From an uncultured Eubacterium sp. (GTDB lineage Bacteria > Bacillota > Clostridia > Lachnospirales > Lachnospiraceae), in the NCBI GenBank assembly GCA_910584875.1, contig CAJUDA010000018.1, forward strand, positions 1 through 64,000: a stretch of 64,000 bases of DNA, read 5' to 3'. How positions within the stretch are numbered: the stretch's first letter is position 1; every line of letters starts with the position of its first letter. Shown in pieces: positions 1 to 6,036 of this stretch. The position numbers and the translations under genes were made by a program. The notes below the pieces were generated by a model. The model did not search any database. It was given only the letters and a program-made list of their open reading frames with translations, and was not told where the DNA came from.

Positions 1-434
1 TTTATATAAACTTTCTGCTGTGTGCCGGAGTTTCTTACTAAAATATACCGTTTTGTTCGTTCCTCCGCTGCATACAGCTCGTTCAGCGCACGCCCAAAAA
101 CATTACGGAACTTTTCTTCATCTATGGGCTTTAACAGATAATGGAATGCTGACACATCAAATGCCTGGTTCATATATTTTTCATAGCCTGTCACAAAGAT
201 AATAATGCTCTTTGTGTTTCCCTGTTCCTTCTGCCGGATATGATTTGCAACGTCCATTCCCGATAGTCCCCCCATTTCCACATCGAGAAAAGAAATGTCA
301 AAATTTTTTTGTGCTTTCAGCATTTCTTCCCCTGTTGCAAAAGTCATAATTTCTGCGTCCTGTATCTGCTTTTTTACTAGTGAAACAATATGCTCCCTTG
401 CCGCTTTATCATCATCACAAACCGCTATTTTCAT
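1..434 (-). CDS. LytTR-family response regulator (partial, C-terminus beyond left edge)
   Basis: This is the N-terminal part of a two-component response regulator, about 144 codons. The first 120 residues form a CheY-like receiver domain with an acidic pocket (DDD at 7-9), the phosphoacceptor Asp51 in FLDVEMGG, a Thr in FVTGY and the conserved Lys in YLLKPID. The last visible residues (RYILVRNSGTQQKVYI) look like the beginning of a LytTR DNA-binding domain, as in AgrA/VirR regulators paired with GHKL kinases. The start is ATG at 432-434 with an AAAGGAAA sequence about 13 bases upstream, which is rather far. The cognate kinase and the targets are outside the window. The receiver assignment is firm; the LytTR output is inferred from the visible start of that domain. 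Confidence 0.85.
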   Translation of the reverse strand, partial: MKIAVCDDDKAAREHIVSLVKKQIQDAEIMTFATGEEMLKAQKNFDISFLDVEMGGLSGMDVANHIRQKEQGNTKSIIIFVTGYEKYMNQAFDVSAFHYLLKPIDEEKFRNVFGRALNELYAAEERTKRYILVRNSGTQQKVYI

Positions 435-472
435 GATTTTAACAATTTCCTTTCTTTTATGAAATATCAGGC

Positions 473-508
473 AAAAGCCTTATCATTTTTATATCGGCTT
501 TTTATTTT
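473..508. terminator. Hairpin with T-rich tail between the response regulator and the YbaK remnant
   Basis: Arms AAAAGCC (473-479) and GGCTTTT (496-502) enclose a 16-base loop. Read on the plus strand the stem is followed by TTTTTATTTTT. Read on the minus strand it is followed by TTTT, so it could terminate transcripts leaving the YbaK remnant. The rest of the gene-free stretch 435-586 shows nothing recognisable. Confidence 0.5.
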
Positions 509-586
509 TCTGTATGGTTGGAATGGGTGCCAAATACGGAATTTTGGGTGTGAAATTTTTATTATTTCACTGTTACAGCTCGAATG

Positions 587-895
587 CTAAACCACCACCC
601 ATTCCGCATATCCTGAATATTTCTCCAGTTCTGGAATGGAAAGCTCTATTGCACTGTTAGAACTGCCACAGGCAGGGAAAACCGTTTCAAATCTTTTTAG
701 CGATACATCCAGATATACTTTCACACCCTCATTTACCACAAACGGGCAGACACCGCCAACTGCATGTCCCACCAATGTTTCCACCTCATCCAGTGAAAGC
801 ATTTTTGCCTTTGTACCAAATTTTTTCTTATATTTTGGATTGTCTATCTTCGCATCCCCAGCCGCCACAATCAGCACCGCCTCATTTTCCAGCAT
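587..895 (-). pseudogene. YbaK/EbsC aminoacyl-tRNA deacylase, N-terminally truncated
   Basis: The 102 residues match the C-terminal two thirds of the YbaK/prolyl-tRNA editing family (IVAAGDAKIDNPKYKKKFGT, GHAVGGVCPF, KRFETVFPACGSSNSAIEL). These domains hydrolyse mischarged aminoacyl-tRNA. Family members have about 155 residues, so roughly 50 N-terminal residues are missing. In frame upstream there is a stop at 929-931 that ends a short MBL-fold reading frame, so the gene has been joined to foreign sequence by a deletion. A good ribosome site (GGAGTGGAGG) sits in front of the ATG at 893-895, so a shortened protein might be made, but it lacks part of the fold. A complete, different YbaK paralogue lies at 57785-58273. 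Confidence 0.8.
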
Positions 896-928
896 AATTC
901 CTCCACTCCCGCCACATGGGGAAGGGAA

Positions 929-1003
929 TCATATTCCATCAACTCCATTTTCGATAATATAGCAGTTACCGTTTCCACACTTTATTCTATGAATTTCGCT
1001 CAT
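929..1003 (-). pseudogene. MBL-fold hydrolase, only the first 24 codons remain
   Basis: The start ATG (1001-1003) has a strong ribosome site (AGAGGAG). The peptide begins MSEIHRIKCGNGNCYIIENG, which resembles the first beta-strands of many clostridial metallo-beta-lactamase-fold hydrolases. It stops at a TGA (929-931) before any metal-binding motif. The same frame continues directly into the truncated YbaK, so this looks like the 5' side of a deletion junction. The family call rests on only 24 residues and is an inference. Confidence 0.55.
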
Positions 1004-1035
1004 CCTAATTCTCCTCTAAGTTTACTTCACGGTCC

Positions 1036-1385
1036 TTATAGTATTGAATCCCTGTAAAAAGCAATCTTATCGTCCAGATTGCTTAGATATTCTGCCCATT
1101 TCTTCTGCTGCTCCAGCACATACTCCCTGTGCTTTTCAAGCATTTCCAGACGTTTCGGCATGGTAGTATTTCCTTTATACTGCAGCCTTGAATATTCCTT
1201 AATATCCTTTAGCAGCATACCAGTGTCTTTCAGGCGTTTGATAAATTTTTCCATTCCATATCGCTTTCATCATAACAGCGTCTGCCGGCATCATCCCGCC
1301 TTACCCGGATCAATCCTTTCTTCTCATAATACCGCAGAGTATATTCACTGATCCCGGCTGCTTTTGCTATCTCTCCAATCCTCAT
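1036..1385 (-). pseudogene. MerR-family transcriptional regulator, frameshifted
   Basis: The start ATG (1383-1385, ribosome site AGGAGTG) opens a classic MerR winged helix (MRIGEIAKAAGISEYTLRYY, then EKKGLI). After DESDMEW the frame runs into KNLSNA and a stop. The rest (EKFIKRLKDTGMLLKDIKEY and a C-terminal coiled coil ending near 1036) continues in another frame. The break lies in a run of five A residues near 1248; one extra A would restore a continuous protein of about 116 residues. MerR proteins of this type sense small molecules or redox stress and control nearby genes, but the neighbours here are also broken. A sequencing or assembly error in the A run is the alternative to real decay. 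Confidence 0.8.
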
Positions 1386-1392
1386 AAAAATC

Positions 1393-1509
1393 ACTCCTGA
1401 AAAAGTGATAGATACATTTTTGCAGTGTATTCCATATACAGGATTTCCAAAAGTGTTAAATGCTGTATTTGCGGCTAAAAAAGTGTTTGCGGAGAAAGAA
1501 TTCTTGTAA
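1393..1509 (+). pseudogene. Carboxymuconolactone decarboxylase-like gene, 3' remnant
   Basis: A plus-strand frame without a start codon encodes 38 residues ending at TAA 1507-1509. It includes IDTFLQCIPYTGFPKVLNAV and AAKKVFAEKEFL, which resembles the C-terminal helix of carboxymuconolactone decarboxylase/AhpD-like proteins (typically a Y-x-G-F/W-P-x-x-x-N-A pattern). The remnant begins eight bases from the MerR start codon on the other strand. The 5' two thirds of the gene have therefore been lost and the MerR gene has lost its natural upstream region. The family call is an inference from a short stretch. Confidence 0.55.
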
Positions 1510-1707
1510 AACAGACTCTCACACATCTTTTTAGTTACTTAGTTTATAATATTTTATGAATAGATTTTTTCACTATATATCTATTCTTGCATTTGGAATA
1601 CCGCTTTTCTAGAAATATGAAAAACGGTAAAAGCATAATTCTCTTCTCCCTAATGAAACACAGATTTTAAGACAATTAAAACTTCACAGATTTCCAAAAG
1701 TCAAATA

Positions 1708-1742
1708 CCCCTATAAATGACATTTCTCGCCACTTACAGGGG
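1708..1742 (-). terminator. G-U rich hairpin, copy A
   Basis: On the minus strand the RNA would begin CCCCUGUAAGUGGCG and end in the complementary UGUCAUUUAUAGGGG around a short AGAAA loop. Fifteen consecutive pairs form when G-U wobbles are allowed. The plus-strand RNA would have A-C mismatches instead, so the element is an RNA structure of the minus strand. It is followed by TATTTG rather than a long U run. It is related in sequence to the tsf terminator at 3978-4021. Confidence 0.55.
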
Positions 1743-1783
1743 TTTTCTTATTCATAAATTTCTTAATCAGATTTCACTTACTG

Positions 1784-1798
1784 CATCTGCTTTGCGAA
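1784..1798. repeat. CATCTGCTTTGCGAA repeat, copy A
   Basis: A 15-base sequence identical to copy C (4126-4140) and one base different from copy B (4069-4083). It stands about 40 bases from hairpin A, as copy B does from the tsf hairpin. Confidence 0.8.
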
Positions 1799-1872
1799 TT
1801 ATTTAATTTGATATAGTAACTTTCCTGAAAAACCGGCGTTTTTCCGTTGTTTTCTCTTGGTGGAATTTACGG

Positions 1873-1981
1873 TTGACCAATTTTTTGATTGGTCAGGTTC
1901 TTTTGCCTGTTTTCTGCCTGTTATTTCTTTGTCTGAATTGGTCAAAACGGAAAGTTGGTCAGATAGGTTCGGAGTTGGTCA
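1873..1981. repeat. Cluster of TTGGTCA repeats with a short inverted pair
   Basis: TTGGTCA occurs at 1889-1895, 1938-1944, 1955-1961 and 1975-1981, and its inverse TTGACCAA at 1873-1880. The first pair forms a hairpin TGACCAAT-TTTTTG-ATTGGTCA (1874-1895). The cluster lies just downstream of the nuclease gene that ends at 2006. Possible roles are a 3' RNA structure or a protein-binding array; neither is shown. Confidence 0.7.
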
Positions 1982-2005
1982 AGTTTGCATTATCACTTTA
2001 TCAAT

Positions 2006-3028
2006 TTAATCCTTATCCTCGTTCCACTGATTAATTACTTTTTCAACTTCTGCAATCAACTGTTCCTTATCCGGTATGTAATACGTGTATTTTGAAGCAA
2101 AAATGTTGCTTGATAAACCACCTAACGCATATTCTGCTGCTAGTGCATCTTTATCAGTACAAAGAATAATACCAATTGGTTTGTTATCACCCTCGTCATT
2201 TACTTCATTTTCATAATAATTCAGATACATATTCAATTGACCAACTGCTTCTGGCATTAACTTTGATGTTTTCAATTCTATTATTACATACGATTTTAGT
2301 GGTTTATTATAAAATACCATGTCTGCAAAATAATGTGTATTATTTATGGTTATTCTTTGTTGTGTGCCAACAAACATAAAGCCCCGCCCTAATTCCAATA
2401 AGAATTTTTCAATCTGTTGTATCAATGCCTTTTCCAAATCACTTTCCATTATCGGCTTATCTTCCGGAATCCCTAAAAACTCAAATACATATGGGTCCTT
2501 TATGATATCCTTTGGTTCGGCAATTTCAATCCCTTTTAATGATAAATCTAATACCTGTTGCTTATTAACATCTCCTTTTGACAGCAGTAGCCGTTCATAC
2601 AGCGAAGTACTAATTTGTCTTTTTAATTCTCTAACAGACCAGTTTGAATTAATCGCTTCTTTCTCATAAAAACTTCTTTTATCCTTATCTGCAACAGATA
2701 ACAGTTCACAATAATGAGACCAGCTCAATTTGCCAGACACTGTCTGGCAATTCTCATAGCTTAAATAAAATGCCCTCATATTTTGCAGATTTGAACGAGA
2801 AAAACCTTTACCAAATTCATTAGTTAATATCTTTGACATCTGTTTTAATGTCTGTTCTCCATATTTTGCACGTATATTATCATTCTGTTCATAACGAACG
2901 ATAATCTCTCCGATTTTCCAGTACGAAACAATCAATTCATTATTTACTTCTCTTGCTACGTTCTTTCTTGCCTCATCAAGAATTTCTCTGATTTCTTGAA
3001 TAATTGGGGTTATTATTGAATTATTCAA
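2006..3028 (-). CDS. DUF1016/YhcG-type PD-(D/E)XK nuclease domain protein
   Basis: The 340-residue protein has the two-part layout of the YhcG/DUF1016 family. An N-terminal helical DUF1016_N domain (about 10-150, with VSYWKIGEIIV and GKGFSRSNLQNMRAFYLSY) is followed by a C-terminal PD-(D/E)XK-like nuclease domain (about 170-330). Candidate active-site residues are Asp236 in YFADMVFYN and Glu251/Lys253 in VIIELKTSK, with Gln264 following in QLNMY. Such proteins are frequent in defence islands and near restriction systems, and cut or bind nucleic acid in a way not well defined. The likely start is TTG at 3026-3028 with ribosome site AAAGGAG nine to ten bases upstream. The gene is AT-rich compared with the core genes and sits between repeat copies A and B. 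The fold call is firm; the biological role is not known. Confidence 0.85.
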   Translation of the reverse strand: MNNSIITPIIQEIREILDEARKNVAREVNNELIVSYWKIGEIIVRYEQNDNIRAKYGEQTLKQMSKILTNEFGKGFSRSNLQNMRAFYLSYENCQTVSGKLSWSHYCELLSVADKDKRSFYEKEAINSNWSVRELKRQISTSLYERLLLSKGDVNKQQVLDLSLKGIEIAEPKDIIKDPYVFEFLGIPEDKPIMESDLEKALIQQIEKFLLELGRGFMFVGTQQRITINNTHYFADMVFYNKPLKSYVIIELKTSKLMPEAVGQLNMYLNYYENEVNDEGDNKPIGIILCTDKDALAAEYALGGLSSNIFASKYTYYIPDKEQLIAEVEKVINQWNEDKD

Positions 3029-3182
3029 ATTGGCGAACTCCTTTCAAAATTTACAGAAATCTGTATGGTATTTCCAAGTTATAGCGAAGTTTGAAATCCC
3101 GGTCATTGATGACTGGATTGATGAAGCTGAATTCCCACAGGGATGATCAAGGCTTACAACCTGCTCTGTCAAATGCGTCCGT

Positions 3183-3845
3183 TTAATTTTCATAAAACCC
3201 ATATCTTTGGCATATTTCATGGACAGTTATAGCAAAAATAGTTCTTGAATGTATATTCGGGTTATTATTTTTGTTTTTCTTTTCAATGTACAAATCCCTC
3301 ATGATTTTCCACAAATCGTTCTCTTTAATCCAATCAATTTTATCTGGCAGCATATAATATCCATCCGGCTGTTCACACCATGTATAGTTTCTGTACGACT
3401 TATCATAATGAATATATCCCTGACCTTCATACCCGTCATCGTCAATGTAATTATTTATGATTGCAAAATCACAGCTATGTAGGATGCTGGAGTTTTTTCT
3501 GTACTTCATTTTGATTGTCAGTACACGCGTAGAATCCTCCGGGAAATCATATCCGTATTTTACACAAACAGTACCTATTGCATTACGAAGAATATCCTTT
3601 AGTTGTTTGGGCGTATACCTGTGGTTGTCGTCATTAACCTCAATATTAAAATCAAAATCATAGCCCACATTTGATTTGGCATCATAGGTAATCATGTTCC
3701 GCTTATAACTACCCACCACATCAAACCTAAATGTAAACTTTTTTCTTACTAGGTTCTGAACTTCTTTAACCATATTCAAAATATCCATATAAGCTCTTTT
3801 TACTTTTGGGTTATTCTTAGAAATAAAATAAAAATCATGTTGCAT
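3183..3845 (-). CDS. Predicted nucleotidyltransferase-fold protein of unknown role
   Basis: The 220-residue protein shows a DNA-polymerase-beta-like nucleotidyltransferase signature. A GS motif (VVGSYKRNM, Gly45-Ser46) is followed by paired aspartates Asp63 and Asp65 in GYDFDFNIEV and a likely third carboxylate Asp126 in HSCDFAII. These residues normally bind two metal ions and a nucleotide triphosphate. I do not recognise the subfamily; minimal nucleotidyltransferases, cGAS-like enzymes and toxin-type AMP transferases share the pattern. It starts at ATG 3843-3845 with ribosome site AAAGGAG and has its own promoter at 3918-3945. It is followed on the same strand by the DUF1016 nuclease after 154 bases. 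High AT content suggests acquisition together with that gene. Confidence 0.7.
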   Translation of the reverse strand: MQHDFYFISKNNPKVKRAYMDILNMVKEVQNLVRKKFTFRFDVVGSYKRNMITYDAKSNVGYDFDFNIEVNDDNHRYTPKQLKDILRNAIGTVCVKYGYDFPEDSTRVLTIKMKYRKNSSILHSCDFAIINNYIDDDGYEGQGYIHYDKSYRNYTWCEQPDGYYMLPDKIDWIKENDLWKIMRDLYIEKKNKNNNPNIHSRTIFAITVHEICQRYGFYEN

Positions 3846-3917
3846 AGCTTTACACTCCTTTGTTTTTCATTTATTCCCAAAAGCCTCCCATTCAGCATTA
3901 ATTTACTAAATCATTAT

Positions 3918-3945
3918 ATTATAACACCATCAGGATGATTATCAA
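3918..3945 (-). promoter_or_regulatory. Sigma-A-type promoter for the nucleotidyltransferase gene
   Basis: On the minus strand TTGATA (3945-3940) and TATAAT (3923-3918) are separated by 16 bases. Transcription would begin about 65 bases before the start codon at 3845. A similar caggatgattatcaaggctt-like string recurs downstream of the gene near 3138-3155. Confidence 0.6.
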
Positions 3946-3977
3946 GGCTTTTTGAAAATATTTGGTTTATCTAAATC

Positions 3978-4021
3978 CAAAAACCCCCGCAAATAGCACA
4001 TACACGCCACTTACAAGGGTT
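3978..4021 (-). terminator. Terminator of the rpsB-tsf operon (hairpin copy B)
   Basis: The minus-strand RNA forms a long stem from AACCCUUGUAAGUGGCG to a matching arm ending GCGGGGGUUUUU. The pairing includes many G-U wobbles, and the stem ends in a run of U residues. The arm GTAAGTGGCG is shared with hairpin A (1708-1742). It lies about 140 bases after the tsf stop. Confidence 0.65.
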
Positions 4022-4068
4022 CTCTTTCCTATCACAATTCACCTGATTCCGACAAACTCTTATGCATT

Positions 4069-4083
4069 CATCTGCCTTGCGAA
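4069..4083. repeat. CATCTGCCTTGCGAA repeat, copy B
   Basis: One mismatch to copies A and C. Together with hairpin B it forms a block of about 100 bases that aligns loosely with the block at 1704-1800. Confidence 0.75.
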
Positions 4084-4125
4084 CTCTTTCTTCGCATCAT
4101 AGGCTCGCCTCCGGCGAGACTATTT

Positions 4126-4140
4126 CATCTGCTTTGCGAA
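4126..4140. repeat. CATCTGCTTTGCGAA repeat, copy C
   Basis: Identical to copy A (1784-1798). It lies 20 bases after the tsf stop codon and 43 bases from copy B, with a short GC-rich hairpin between them. Confidence 0.75.
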
Positions 4141-4160
4141 GTTTCGCTCCTGATAAATTT

Positions 4161-5090
4161 TTATCCGAGCTGTGCAGCCACCTCAGCAGCAAAGTCTTCT
4201 TCCTTTTTCTCCAGTCCTTCGCCAGTCTCAAAACGGATAAATGTTTTGATATTGATATTGACTCCCAGCTCTTTCGCTGTTGCCTGTACATACTGTCCTA
4301 CGGACTGTTTGCCATCCTCTGCCTTGACAAATACCTGATCCAGCAGGCAGATCTCTTTCAGTTCTTTATTGATACGGCCCATCACCATACCGTTGATGAT
4401 CTTATCTGCGGCATCCGGTTTCTCGGTCTTTGCCTGAGCGAAAAGAACCTCTTTTTCCTTCTCGATATAATCCTGATCTACCTCATCACGGGATGTGTAT
4501 TTCGGAGACAGGGCTGCTACCTGCATTGCCACATCCTTCAGACAAGCCTTCACTTCATCTAAATCACCGTCCGTCTCTGCCGATACGAGAACACCGATCT
4601 TGCCTCCGGCATGGATATAAGATACGATCATGCCATCCGGCTGATCCAGTTTTTCAAAACGACGGATGTTCATGTTCTCACCGATCTTGGCGATCATATT
4701 TTTCAGGTTTTCTTCGACTGTCACAGAAGAATCCTCAATCCATGGTTCTGCCATAAAAGTATCCAGATCAGTAGCAGAAGTCTCTACTGCCTGGGCAGCA
4801 ACTGCATTAACCAGATTCTGGAACTGCTCATTTTTCGCCACGAAATCTGTCTCTGAGTTTACTTCTACGATCGAAGCTTTCTTTCCATCTTCACTGACCT
4901 TAACGGCAACCATACCCTCTGCGGCGATGCGGCCTGCTTTCTTCTCTGCCTTTGCCAGACCATTTTCACGAAGCCACTCTACTGCCTTATCCATATCGCC
5001 GTCTGTGTTTGTAAGAGCTTTCTTACAATCCATCATGCCGGCACCTGTCATCTCTCTTAATTCTTTTACCATTGATGCTGAAATAGCCAT
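4161..5090 (-). CDS. tsf: Elongation factor Ts
   Basis: EF-Ts exchanges GDP for GTP on EF-Tu during translation elongation. The 309-residue protein has the N-terminal UBA-like helix bundle and the signature VKELREMTGAGMMDCKKAL, followed by the core domains (SETDFVAKNE, ASIVEVNSE) and the C-terminal coiled segment. Its length is normal. An ATG three codons earlier (5099) almost overlaps the ribosome site GAAAGGA; the ATG at 5088-5090 lies nine bases from it and fits the usual family start, so it is preferred. The gene follows rpsB after about 47 bases in the same operon and ends at a strong terminator. Confidence 0.97.
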   Translation of the reverse strand: MAISASMVKELREMTGAGMMDCKKALTNTDGDMDKAVEWLRENGLAKAEKKAGRIAAEGMVAVKVSEDGKKASIVEVNSETDFVAKNEQFQNLVNAVAAQAVETSATDLDTFMAEPWIEDSSVTVEENLKNMIAKIGENMNIRRFEKLDQPDGMIVSYIHAGGKIGVLVSAETDGDLDEVKACLKDVAMQVAALSPKYTSRDEVDQDYIEKEKEVLFAQAKTEKPDAADKIINGMVMGRINKELKEICLLDQVFVKAEDGKQSVGQYVQATAKELGVNINIKTFIRFETGEGLEKKEEDFAAEVAAQLG

Positions 5091-5137
5091 TTTTTTCATT
5101 CCTTTCTATTGATATCCTTACCTGTTCTGGCAGGTCC

Positions 5138-5884
5138 TTATTCTTCTGTCGTCTCCTCTGCCGCTGCTTCCTCTTCTTCAGCCGGAGCATCTGCCAGGGA
5201 CTCGCCCTGATTTGCCTCGATCACAGCGTCTGCCATCTTGGATACAATAAGTTTCACGGCACGGATCGCATCATCATTACCCGGGATCACATAATCCAGT
5301 TCCTCCGGATCACAGTTTGTATCTACAATACCGATCAGTGGAATGCCGAGAATATGCGCTTCCTGGATACAGATTCTCTCTTTTTTGGGATCAACAACAA
5401 AGATCGCATCCGGGATTTCTTTCATTTCCTTGATACCGCCAAGATTCCTCTCCAGCTTTGCCCATTCTTTTTTCAGGTTGATAACCTCTTTCTTGGGAAG
5501 AACATCAAATGTCCCGTCCTCGGACATCTTCTCGATGGCTTTCAGCCTCTTGATACGGGTCTTGATCGTATCAAAGTTTGTCAGCATACCACCCAGCCAT
5601 CTCTCATTTACATAAAACATACCGCAGCGCTCTGCTTCTGCCTTGATGGAATCCTGTGCCTGCTTTTTCGTACCGACAAAAAGAATCCTGCCGCCGTCTG
5701 CAGCGATCTCTTTGATCACATTGTAAGCCTCATCTACTTTTCCTACTGATTTCTGAAGATCAATGATATAAATACCATTTCTCTCCGTGTAGATGTACTC
5801 TGCCATTTTAGGGTTCCATCTTCTTGTCTGGTGTCCAAAGTGAACACCTGCCTCCAGCAACTGTTTCATTGAAATAACACTCAT
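5138..5884 (-). CDS. rpsB: 30S ribosomal protein S2
   Basis: S2 is a primary component of the 30S platform. The 248 residues start MSVISMKQLLEAGVHFGHQT and contain the usual RRWNPKM, RILFVGTKKQA and NERWLGGMLTNF blocks plus a C-terminal acidic tail rich in Glu and Ala. The start has the ribosome site GGAGG nine bases upstream. The gene has its own promoter (6002-6030) directly after the last motility-operon gene, so ribosomal expression need not depend on flagellar transcription. Confidence 0.98.
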   Translation of the reverse strand: MSVISMKQLLEAGVHFGHQTRRWNPKMAEYIYTERNGIYIIDLQKSVGKVDEAYNVIKEIAADGGRILFVGTKKQAQDSIKAEAERCGMFYVNERWLGGMLTNFDTIKTRIKRLKAIEKMSEDGTFDVLPKKEVINLKKEWAKLERNLGGIKEMKEIPDAIFVVDPKKERICIQEAHILGIPLIGIVDTNCDPEELDYVIPGNDDAIRAVKLIVSKMADAVIEANQGESLADAPAEEEEAAAEETTEE

Positions 5885-6030
5885 TACTTCATACCTCCGT
5901 TTGGTTTTTCTTCCACCGGTCTCACGTCTCTGCCAAAATCACCCATAAAAAGTGATCACCATGACAAAAATCAATCGGTGTGATTTTTTTCAATCCGATT
6001 CATTTTATCATAGTGACCACTAAATTGCAA
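5885..6030 (-). promoter_or_regulatory. rpsB promoter and leader
   Basis: On the minus strand the -35 TTGCAA (6030-6025) and -10 TAAAAT (6007-6002) are 17 bases apart. The promoter lies between the stop of the preceding gene (6037) and the leader. The leader of about 110 bases contains repeated GGTGAT/ATCAC strings (about 5938-5995) that could fold. Autoregulation by S2 is known for rpsB in other bacteria, but the structure here was not matched to a known element. Confidence 0.7.
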
Positions 6031-6036
6031 GGAATT

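Larger units (their letters stand above)
1510..2005. other. Gene-free AT-rich stretch of about 500 bases
   Basis: No convincing gene is seen. The stretch holds an RNA-type hairpin at 1708-1742, one copy of the CATCTGCTTTGCGAA repeat (1784-1798), and a cluster of TTGGTCA/TGACCAA repeats at 1873-1981. A minus-strand frame of about 55 codons between about 1985 and 1813 has no start codon and no family I recognise; it may be the tail of a lost gene. Confidence 0.6.
3846..4160. other. Gene-free junction between tsf and the accessory genes
   Basis: The stretch contains the promoter of the nucleotidyltransferase gene, the tsf terminator hairpin, two CATCTGC-type repeat copies and a small hairpin CTCGCC-TCC-GGCGAG (4104-4118). 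No gene is seen. In most Firmicutes pyrH would follow tsf here. Confidence 0.7.

Noticed and set aside
1873..1981. CRISPR-like array
   Set aside because: The TTGGTCA units are only seven bases long and irregularly spaced, with no cas genes in the window.
1813..1985. Minus-strand frame of about 55 codons downstream of the nuclease gene
   Set aside because: No start codon, no family resemblance, and part of it consists of the TTGGTCA repeats.
3051..3140. Plus-strand stretch reading EIPVIDDWIDEAEFPQG before a stop, between the nuclease and the nucleotidyltransferase genes
   Set aside because: It looks protein-like and could be the tail of a lost gene, but it has no start codon and I cannot assign a family.
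3131..3950. Similar strings (cagggatgatcaaggctt and caggatgattatcaaggctt) on both sides of the nucleotidyltransferase gene
   Set aside because: They could be insertion-site duplications, but one overlaps the promoter and the match is gapped, so chance is not excluded.
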